Below are positions 24,484 through 30,248 of a stretch of 64,000 nt of DNA, one piece after another. The DNA is from Blautia luti (GTDB taxonomy: Bacteria; Bacillota; Clostridia; Lachnospirales; Lachnospiraceae), in the NCBI RefSeq assembly GCF_013304735.1, contig NZ_JAAITI010000003.1, positions 124,001-188,000 of the forward strand, given 5' to 3'. Under the pieces are notes generated by a model that saw only the letters and a program-made list of their open reading frames with translations, ran no database searches and was not told the origin of the DNA. Position numbers and translations under genes: made by a program. Position 1 is the first letter of the stretch. Each line of letters opens with the position of its first letter.

Positions 24484-26199
24484 TTAACTCTGACGTTTTC
24501 TGCGTCCGAAGAGCAGAAGCCCAGCACCTAGGGCTACAATTCCCAACGCCAGAATATATGGTGTTGTTCCAAGGTTTAAACCGGTGTCTGGAATGGCTTC
24601 TTTATTGTTGGTAAAAATGACTTCATGTGCGGTATCGTTATTCAATTGCTGAATATTGGATATTGTCGCTATTCTGTCACCAGCAGAAGCAGAACCGTCT
24701 ATTGTACAGGAAGTTGTATATCTGCTGCCGCTGTAATCATCCTCCGTAATTGTCACCGTTGCTCCAACCGGAACTTGTGTCAGCTTTCTTGTCTGGTTAT
24801 CTGACAATGTAATTTTCGTTGAACCTGTATACTGTGTCTCATCGATTTTAAATGGAAGATTAGTATTTCCATTTACTACCGAGACTGTAAAACGGAAGGG
24901 TTTGTTCTTATCTCCCATATTTCCGGTTACAAGCTTTTTGATATTTACGGATGTATAGAGTGGTATATAGTGAGCATAGAAGTTTACGGTACCGTCTGCC
25001 AACTCTGTGGCATTCGGGGTATAATTCCAATTTGTAATTTTCTGGTCTTTGTAAGCTCCTCCGGTCTCATTTTCCGGATACCAGCCATCCAGAACATAGA
25101 TTATTCCGTTAACTTCTTTTGTACTGCCTATCTCAGCTTTTGTTGTTTCGACAACAGAATCGCCAGTTTTATAGTTTTTCGCATCAACCTGTGTGTAGTC
25201 CGTCTCACCCGGGTCTTTTACCCAGAATTTTGCGGTAAATACACTTTTACTTTTTATACTCAGCGCACAGTCTATGTGATATGGATATGTTCCTCCATTG
25301 TCACGTGAAATTTTACGGGGCGTTAATGTAATCTCCAGAATATCTTCTTTATTAAGATCCCCAAGAGCAATCCCTGTATCTTTACTGATTGCAGTTTTAT
25401 AATTATCCCAGATTGAATCCAATACAAATGTGAAATATGAACCAGTAGTCGCATCTCCACGCTTTACTGTCCAGGTTGTACCTTTACTTCCATCCGGCCA
25501 TGAAGTAATATACTTAGATACATTTGATTTAATATTTTTCTCCTTGTAAACCGTATTTCCTACATAACCATCTTCCCAGGTTGCACCATCTGTATTAATA
25601 TTTCCTATTGTATTACTTGTTTCCTGTGCCGGTGCCCATGCTCCTGTATCATTTGTCCATGGATCTCCTGCAGGATTGGCAAGATAATAAATTGCTGCTT
25701 TCCCAGAATATGTTGTTGAGGATGCTGGTGTAGGTGTTGGCCACTTTGCTTTCGCATCTTGTGTCTGTACCTCTGAATCTGCTTTATCCTTTTCCAGCTC
25801 TTCCACCTGCGTTGGTGTAGCAGTTGGCTGTTCCGTCACCGTTGGCTCCTCCGGCTGCTCAGTCACAGTCGGGTCCGCTGGCTGCTCATTATCTTCTGAC
25901 GGGGTCGGCTCCGCATTATCCGCATCCGGATTCTCCATATTATCTTCCGGTGGAGTGACTTCCGGTTCTTCCGTCTGTTCTTCCCCGGGCGTCTGTTCGC
26001 TGTCCGTCTCTGCCTCTGCTACCTCCGGATCTCCCGCTTCCTCTGTCATGACAGACTGTACTGTTTCATCTGTATTTTCGCTGCTGGCCTCTACTGAAAA
26101 CGCTGAAATCGAAACACTGCAGATCATTGCAAACGCAATACAGACCGCCAGCATCTTCTTCAGCAGGCTGTGTTTTCCAGATGAATGACTATGTATCAT
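24484..26199 (-). CDS. Large pilus adhesin/tip protein with IPDTG sorting signal
   Basis: The 571-residue protein is the first gene of the pilus operon. It has a signal peptide (about 1-37), a long Glu/Pro/Thr-rich disordered stalk (about 38-165, with repeated EQPEEPTVTEQP-like units), a central domain of unknown fold (about 170-335), an InlB B-repeat-like unit (AKFWVKDPG to VNFYAHYIP, about 335-425), one pilin DUF7601/Spy0128-type domain (VNIKKLVTGNMGDKNKPF to EVIFTNN, about 430-533), and the sorting signal IPDTG at 536-540 with NLGTTPYI, a membrane helix and GRRKRQS. Being the largest and most composite subunit suggests the tip adhesin. AAGGAGG precedes the ATG. Confidence 0.85.
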   Translation of the reverse strand: MIHSHSSGKHSLLKKMLAVCIAFAMICSVSISAFSVEASSENTDETVQSVMTEEAGDPEVAEAETDSEQTPGEEQTEEPEVTPPEDNMENPDADNAEPTPSEDNEQPADPTVTEQPEEPTVTEQPTATPTQVEELEKDKADSEVQTQDAKAKWPTPTPASSTTYSGKAAIYYLANPAGDPWTNDTGAWAPAQETSNTIGNINTDGATWEDGYVGNTVYKEKNIKSNVSKYITSWPDGSKGTTWTVKRGDATTGSYFTFVLDSIWDNYKTAISKDTGIALGDLNKEDILEITLTPRKISRDNGGTYPYHIDCALSIKSKSVFTAKFWVKDPGETDYTQVDAKNYKTGDSVVETTKAEIGSTKEVNGIIYVLDGWYPENETGGAYKDQKITNWNYTPNATELADGTVNFYAHYIPLYTSVNIKKLVTGNMGDKNKPFRFTVSVVNGNTNLPFKIDETQYTGSTKITLSDNQTRKLTQVPVGATVTITEDDYSGSRYTTSCTIDGSASAGDRIATISNIQQLNNDTAHEVIFTNNKEAIPDTGLNLGTTPYILALGIVALGAGLLLFGRRKRQS

Positions 26200-26290
26200 A
26201 CCTCATACCTCCTTCTTGTATGATATGGCAATCAAAAAAACAGGCACTGCTCATACATACTGTTTGTCCGTGCCGGTATTTCTGCTCTTT

Positions 26291-26311
26291 CGCAGAGCAC
26301 AATACTCTGCG
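26291..26311. repeat. Recombination core site A (inverted pair with site B)
   Basis: CGCAGAG, CACAATA, CTCTGCG: 7-bp perfect inverted arms around a 7-bp asymmetric spacer, the usual form of a tyrosine recombinase crossover site. The spacer CACAATA is the reverse complement of the site B spacer, so the two sites are in opposite orientation. The 17-bp core CAGAGTATTGTGCTCTG is identical at both sites. It lies between the integrase stop and the first pilus gene. Confidence 0.85.
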
Positions 26312-26354
26312 TAAAATTTTTCGCAGTTGTCTGAAAATCAACCTTTTTTCAGTC

Positions 26355-26374
26355 TCTGACGGCGATTTCTGACG
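26355..26374 (+). repeat. Candidate integrase arm sites, left pair
   Basis: Two copies of TCTGACG (26355-26361 and 26368-26374), 13 bases apart, just after the integrase stop and inside site A. Three further copies in the same orientation are near site B. Confidence 0.45.
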
Positions 26375-26386
26375 GTTCTTAAAAAT

Positions 26387-27529
26387 TTACAGTCTGAAAA
26401 TTTTTTTCATTTCATCTGTTTTCAACTTCAGTTTTTCCATATTTGCACGCTTCAGTCGCATAGACGAGTGTACATAACATTCCAGAGTAATCCTGGTGCT
26501 GGAATGCCCCAGAATCTCCGAGAGACTCCGGATTTCAAAACCGGCCTCCACACATCTTGTGGCAAAACTGTGGCGCAGAGTATGGAAATGCACACCTTCC
26601 AGATTGCAGGCATCTGTATACAGTTTCATCCTGTACTGCAAAGTTCTCGGTTCCAGAAACTGCTCTTTTTTACCGGTCAGAATATAGGCATCCGGATTAT
26701 CTTTTTTCCACCGGGCGCAAAGATTTGCAATGTCCTCATTCATGGGAATCACTCTTGCAGATTTTCCGCTTTTTGGCCCGCCGGTTACAATTCTTGTTTT
26801 TTCCTCACTGACAGGGTTCAGATCTTTCAGGCGCTGCATGGTGTGACGCACATAAATGACTTTTTCTTCCAGAGAAATATCTCCCCACTTCAGGGCACAG
26901 AGTTCTCCGATTCGAAGTCCGGTCATAAGTGCTAGCAAAACGCCAAACCGGCATACGTCCATATCTTTCAGAAGATATTCCGTAAATCTTTTCTGCTCTT
27001 CAACGGTCAGTACACGCATTTCTTTTTGTTCTGCACGTGGATATACGATTTCCACAGACCGGGCAAGCGGATTTTGTTTTACTGTATAATCTAAAATGGA
27101 ATTCAATACGGAAAGAATATCCCGCACTGTTTTTTGTGAAAGATTTTTCTCATGAAGCAGATGATAACTGAACTGCTCCACAAGTATTTCTGAGACAGCT
27201 TCCGAAAAATATTCGCCCAGATCAGGTTTGATGTATTTTTCCAGAATCGTTGTATATTTTACAAAAGTAGCTGGCTTTACGCTGCTCCGTTTCAGGCAAA
27301 GCCATTCGTCACAATAATCGGAAAGATGTTTTCTCCTTCCGCGCACGGACTGAGGCTGATTATTCATAAGCGCAAAACGGGCCTGATTCATTTTGTCCCT
27401 GGCTTCATGGTATGTTTTTCCATAACAGTAGCCATAATGGATCCTTCCATCCAGCCTGTGGCCCTTGATATACCTGGCTTCCCAGCGACCGTCTTTTCTC
27501 CTGTAAATGTTTTCTCCTTTTCTGCTCAT
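26387..27529 (-). CDS. Tyrosine recombinase (integrase family) inside the inverted-repeat segment
   Basis: The 380-residue protein has an AP2-like/arm-binding N-terminus (about 1-60, GENIYRRKDGRWEARYIKG), a SAM-like core-binding domain (about 65-160) and a catalytic domain (about 170-370) with the full set: Arg206 in MTGLRIGELCAL, His316 and Arg319 in HTLRHSFATR, His342 in LGHSS and nucleophile Tyr352 in ECYVH. It resembles Tn916/phage-type integrases, but no excisionase, replication or transfer genes accompany it. It is enclosed by inverted core sites A and B and five same-orientation TCTGACG-type arm motifs, so it should invert its own segment. Start has AGGAGG upstream. Confidence 0.93.
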   Translation of the reverse strand: MSRKGENIYRRKDGRWEARYIKGHRLDGRIHYGYCYGKTYHEARDKMNQARFALMNNQPQSVRGRRKHLSDYCDEWLCLKRSSVKPATFVKYTTILEKYIKPDLGEYFSEAVSEILVEQFSYHLLHEKNLSQKTVRDILSVLNSILDYTVKQNPLARSVEIVYPRAEQKEMRVLTVEEQKRFTEYLLKDMDVCRFGVLLALMTGLRIGELCALKWGDISLEEKVIYVRHTMQRLKDLNPVSEEKTRIVTGGPKSGKSARVIPMNEDIANLCARWKKDNPDAYILTGKKEQFLEPRTLQYRMKLYTDACNLEGVHFHTLRHSFATRCVEAGFEIRSLSEILGHSSTRITLECYVHSSMRLKRANMEKLKLKTDEMKKIFRL

Positions 27530-27603
27530 TGTTTTTCCTCCTGTTAAACAGAATTCTTATAGTCTGATCACAAATGAGATATTTTATCCACCACCAGGTA
27601 CCT

Positions 27604-27687
27604 TCTGACGATAATCCTGACGGCGTATTACCTCCTTTTACAGCTGCTTTCCCATTTGCAGCCCTATATTATCCGTAAAATCTGACG
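27604..27687 (+). repeat. Candidate integrase arm sites, right trio
   Basis: TCTGACG at 27604-27610, CCTGACG at 27616-27622 and TCTGACG at 27681-27687, all in the same orientation as the left pair. Short direct repeats at each end of an integrase segment are typical arm-type binding sites. Confidence 0.45.
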
Positions 27688-27728
27688 AAAAACCACGACA
27701 AAAAAGCTGTTTTTCCAGAGCTAAAAGC

Positions 27729-27757
27729 TTGAATTTTAAGAAAAAAAGTGGTAACTT
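27729..27757 (+). promoter_or_regulatory. Outward promoter candidate at the site B end of the invertible segment
   Basis: Plus-strand TTGAAT (27729-27734), 17-base spacer and an extended -10 (TG at 27749-27750, then TAACTT at 27752-27757). Initiation would fall at about the edge of site B, pointing out of the segment. In the present orientation it faces a terminator at 27831-27876; after inversion it would face the pilus operon. The -10 match is weak. Confidence 0.35.
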
Positions 27758-27764
27758 TATATAA

Positions 27765-27783
27765 ACAGAGTATTGTGCTCTGT
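27765..27783. repeat. Recombination core site B (inverted pair with site A)
   Basis: ACAGAG, TATTGTG, CTCTGT: 6-bp perfect inverted arms around a 7-bp spacer that is the reverse complement of the site A spacer. The A-B pair encloses about 1.46 kb containing the recombinase gene. The gap 27530-27908 holds this site, the arm motifs, the promoter candidate and the terminator; I see nothing else in it. Confidence 0.85.
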
Positions 27784-27830
27784 GAAATTTTACCAGTTAA
27801 TTATCTTAAAATAACTATATTTTTTAAGTA

Positions 27831-27876
27831 AAAAATTCCCGCATATATCCTTCCTGATATACGCGGGAATTTCTGA
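27831..27876. terminator. Bidirectional terminator between switch and nicotinamidase
   Basis: Long stem AATTCCCGC-A-TATATC with GATATA-C-GCGGGAATT (27834-27872), T-rich on both sides: TTTCTGATTTTT on the plus strand, TTTTTACTT on the minus strand. It ends the nicotinamidase transcript and would also stop outward transcription from the invertible segment. Confidence 0.85.
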
Positions 27877-27908
27877 TTTTTCTCTTTATTTTTATTATCC
27901 TGTCTTTT

Positions 27909-28430
27909 TTACCGGAGAATTTTGATCTGGCACATCTCCATGGCTTTCAGTGCATTCTCATGACTCTCCGGTGTAACGCCTGCACAGCATGCGGCATCTA
28001 CACAAATCGGAACTTCAGGAAGAGAAGCCTTGATCAGAAGTGCATTGGAAATCACACAGATATCTGTACAAAGTCCTACCAGGGTAATGCTTCCAATTTC
28101 TTCATCCTCATTAATCGTAACCAGCTCCCCTGCAAGATCTGTAGAACCGAAAGTTTCTTTATCAATTGGCTCTGTTTTTCTCAGAACATCCAGTTCTTTC
28201 CGAATCTGCCAGCCATCTGTCCCCCGGATACAATGAGGAACCGGAAGATTTTTCCCCTCCTGTGTTTCCAGATAATATGTCTCATGGGTATCTCTCGTGA
28301 AGAATACTTTTCCGTCAAAATTTCGGATCTTCTCCTCCACCTTCGGAACAATGGCCACAGCCTCCTTCGTGCCAAATGTGCCGTCAATAAAATCATTTTG
28401 CATGTCTACTACGATGAGAATGTTCTGCAT
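27909..28430 (-). CDS. pncA: Nicotinamidase / isochorismatase-family cysteine hydrolase
   Basis: The 173-residue protein has the cysteine hydrolase triad: Asp9 in VVDMQNDF, Lys91 in DKETFGS and Cys125 in LCTDICV. The FFTRDTHETYY and LPVPHCIRGTDGW segments match nicotinamidases that convert nicotinamide to nicotinate for NAD salvage; metal-ligand positions Asp47 and His49 (TRDTH) fit. Other isochorismatase-like activities cannot be fully excluded. I use the ATG at 28430; the frame upstream of it to 28532 has no ribosome site. It is monocistronic, ending at the bidirectional terminator. Confidence 0.85.
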   Translation of the reverse strand: MQNILIVVDMQNDFIDGTFGTKEAVAIVPKVEEKIRNFDGKVFFTRDTHETYYLETQEGKNLPVPHCIRGTDGWQIRKELDVLRKTEPIDKETFGSTDLAGELVTINEDEEIGSITLVGLCTDICVISNALLIKASLPEVPICVDAACCAGVTPESHENALKAMEMCQIKILR

Positions 28431-28525
28431 GTTTGTCACCCCATTATTTTTATAACTTATTTCTGCCCGACAAATCTGTAATATCTTTATTGTGCATACT
28501 CTACCGGAAGATGTCAAGCGAAAGA

Positions 28526-28573
28526 ACTTCATAAAAAATCTCTGTCACATCAGCTTTCTGCCAACATGCCAGA
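28526..28573. repeat. Direct repeat, left copy, flanking hipBST
   Basis: ACTTCAT followed by a 41-base block (28533-28573) that is identical to 30177-30217; the only difference in the full repeat is one extra G in the right copy. The repeat ends at CCAGA, where the hairpin seen in the right copy is broken off. Confidence 0.9.
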
Positions 28574-28586
28574 CAGTTTCCTCCAC

Positions 28587-29546
28587 TTACTGCAAAATTT
28601 CAATCCTTTCTGAAATAAGTTCCTTTACGTTTTCCTTCTTCTCCTCAGACAGATATGCTTCCTCTATTTGCTTCAGAAATTTATCTTTCTTAGAACATAT
28701 TTTTTTCAGCATATGTTCTGCTGCATTCGATGGTATCCCACAGGCTTCTGCCAACAACCGGAATTCTTTTTTATGAATATTTCGTTTTTTTCCATTAATC
28801 GTAAGTGCAAGCTGTTCTTTATCTTCCGGCATGATTATATTTACAGGCAACATATCATATGCTTTTGACAGCTGAAACTTCCTGTTTCCAGGTTCCGTCT
28901 CTTTCAATGAAAAATTTTTCAAATGCATATCTGAATTTCCCATGACAAAAGAGCCCAATACACGTAAAAACAATTCTGACATATCCAGTCCCGGTGTCGT
29001 CGAATATTTCTTAATAATCCTGCCACATTGTTCATAAGAACCTTTGTACTTATCTTGCGTTAATCTACAGGATAACTGACAAAAATCTTCCATTGCATAT
29101 AACTTGATTTCTTTTTCCGTTATCTCCCGATCAATCCGTTTTGTAATATATGCATACTCTCCATTCATTTTTATAAGTGCATGTGGCACTGTCTGTATCC
29201 CCATGATCTCAGCAAGTCGCATGGCAAGATCTTCAAATTCCGGCATATTTTCAAATTCTTCTGTCTGCGGCTTTAATATATAACCCGTCGGATAATCTAC
29301 AATTGTAAGTCTTGCATCTATATCACTTGATAAATGAAGTGATAATTTCTTTTGAACACCTGGCACAGTTAATCCTTCATTAACCGTTTCATTTACAAGA
29401 AATTCCAGTTGTTCTTTTGTTATATCCAAAACAGGCATTTCTTTTGTATGAAAAAAATTTACCACACATTTTTTATGCCACTGCCACTTTTTTTCTGATT
29501 CTGCTGCATTTTGATTGATCGTTTTTCCACAACATAAACATTTCAT
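28587..29546 (-). CDS. hipT: HipT-type Ser/Thr kinase toxin (HipA C-terminal domain)
   Basis: The 319-residue kinase has an N-terminal zinc-ribbon-like CLCC...HKKC (3-27), the Gly-rich nucleotide loop PGVQKKLS (62-69), catalytic GNSDMHLKN (Asp206) and the metal-binding YDMLP (Asp221) of the HipA fold. The N-terminal HipA subdomain is missing and instead encoded by the preceding gene, the arrangement of the tripartite HipBST system. HipT kinases phosphorylate aminoacyl-tRNA synthetases in the characterised E. coli case; the target here is unknown. Start at 29546 overlaps the HipS stop as ATGA. Confidence 0.85.
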   Translation of the reverse strand: MKCLCCGKTINQNAAESEKKWQWHKKCVVNFFHTKEMPVLDITKEQLEFLVNETVNEGLTVPGVQKKLSLHLSSDIDARLTIVDYPTGYILKPQTEEFENMPEFEDLAMRLAEIMGIQTVPHALIKMNGEYAYITKRIDREITEKEIKLYAMEDFCQLSCRLTQDKYKGSYEQCGRIIKKYSTTPGLDMSELFLRVLGSFVMGNSDMHLKNFSLKETEPGNRKFQLSKAYDMLPVNIIMPEDKEQLALTINGKKRNIHKKEFRLLAEACGIPSNAAEHMLKKICSKKDKFLKQIEEAYLSEEKKENVKELISERIEILQ

Positions 29547-29875
29547 GTTATTTCTCCTCTGATACAAACGTCTCCGATACAGTCTCTGCATGCCGCCAGT
29601 AAAAGACCAAATCTGTCCTTCTGATTAATTTTCCAGTTTCGACTGACTACGCCAAGAAGCCAGCCCTCAGGAATCAGTCCATCAAAAAATGGAAACAAAA
29701 TGGTTGTTTCATATGGGGCTTCACGTAAAGGTAGAGTAAGGCTTACCGCCACCGCATCCTCTCTTTTTAAATATTTTTTATCATACGAAAAAATATATCC
29801 TTCTTCTGTTTCAGCAATTATTCCGGCAAAACAATTTTGAATATATACATAACCTTTTCTATATTCCGACTCCAC
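29543..29875 (-). CDS. hipS: HipS-type protein (stand-alone HipA N-terminal subdomain)
   Basis: The 110-residue protein matches only the first part of HipA: YVYIQNCFAGIIAETEEGYI, SLTLPL, LFPFFDGLIPEGW and the closing GLLLAACRDCIGDVCI. In the HipBST system this small subunit is the actual antitoxin that inhibits HipT. It begins with GTG three bases after the HipB stop, with GGGAGG eight bases upstream, and is coupled to hipT. Considered alternative: a frameshifted single HipA; the clean ATGA junction and zinc-ribbon start of HipT argue against this. Confidence 0.8.
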   Translation of the reverse strand: MESEYRKGYVYIQNCFAGIIAETEEGYIFSYDKKYLKREDAVAVSLTLPLREAPYETTILFPFFDGLIPEGWLLGVVSRNWKINQKDRFGLLLAACRDCIGDVCIRGEIT

Positions 29876-29878
29876 CTG

Positions 29879-30088
29879 CTATTCCTCCCTTTCACCCGGT
29901 ACAGCTTCTTTTCCGAACATTGCCAATGCCTGATTTACTTTATCCAGACGCACAGTTTCTTTTCCCTGCTCCAGCTCTCTTACAAATCTGAGCCCCAGGC
30001 CAGCACGCATTGCAAACTCTTCCTGTGTAAGTCCAGCTTTTTTTCTTTCTTCTTTTATATAATTACCAATCCTGTTCATAATAAACAT
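29879..30088 (-). CDS. hipB: HipB-type antitoxin/repressor (XRE helix-turn-helix)
   Basis: The 69-residue protein is one Cro/CI-type helix-turn-helix: IGNYIKEERKKAGLTQEEFA, then AGLGLRFVRELEQGK, typical of HipB. It would repress the operon by binding the CCC-N4-GGG sites just upstream. I choose the ATG at 30088 (AGGG six bases upstream); a longer frame from 30115 would run through the proximal operator. First gene of hipB-hipS-hipT. Confidence 0.85.
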   Translation of the reverse strand: MFIMNRIGNYIKEERKKAGLTQEEFAMRAGLGLRFVRELEQGKETVRLDKVNQALAMFGKEAVPGEREE

Positions 30089-30092
30089 ATTA

Positions 30093-30107
30093 ATCCCTAT
30101 CGGGTAT
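30093..30107 (-). promoter_or_regulatory. HipB operator, proximal
   Basis: ATCCCTATCGGGTAT, an almost perfect palindrome, directly before the hipB ribosome site. It is 13 of 15 or better identical to the distal copy. Confidence 0.7.
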
Positions 30108-30133
30108 AATTTCAAGTTAAAATTTACAATTCA

Positions 30134-30148
30134 ATCCCGATCGGGTAT
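30134..30148 (-). promoter_or_regulatory. HipB operator, distal
   Basis: ATCCCGATCGGGTAT with the perfect palindrome CCCGATCGGG. The centre-to-centre distance to the proximal site is 41 bases, about four helical turns, which suits cooperative binding by two HipB dimers across the promoter. Confidence 0.7.
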
Positions 30149-30168
30149 ATTTATACTGATCACAGTTT

Positions 30169-30217
30169 ACTTCATGAAAAAATCTCTGTCACATCAGCTT
30201 TCTGCCAACATGCCAGA
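30169..30217. repeat. Direct repeat, right copy, flanking hipBST
   Basis: Second copy of the 41-base block (30177-30217) preceded by ACTTCATG. Here the repeat continues into a complete hairpin serving the GH42 gene as a terminator, which suggests this is the ancestral copy and the left copy is a duplicate made when the toxin module arrived. Confidence 0.9.
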
Positions 30218-30223
30218 GATTTT
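30177..30223 (-). terminator. Terminator of the beta-galactosidase gene
   Basis: Arms AAAATCTCTG (30179-30188) and CAGAGATTTT (30214-30223), followed on the minus strand by TTTTTTCATG. Confidence 0.75.
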
Positions 30224-30248
30224 CTCTCATTTATATTTCTTCTGTATC

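Noticed and set aside
26243-26274. Attenuator hairpin in the pilus leader (GGCAC/GTGCC before a T run)
   Set aside because: The stem is only five pairs around a 22-base loop; the run of T is suggestive but not enough to call it.
26387-27529. Integrase as part of a prophage or conjugative element
   Set aside because: No phage, relaxase, excisionase or replication genes are nearby, and the flanking core sites are inverted, which gives inversion rather than excision.
29543-29875. hipS and hipT as a single HipA broken by a frameshift
   Set aside because: The junction is a clean ATGA overlap, hipT starts with its own zinc-ribbon segment, and the two parts match the known HipS and HipT boundaries.
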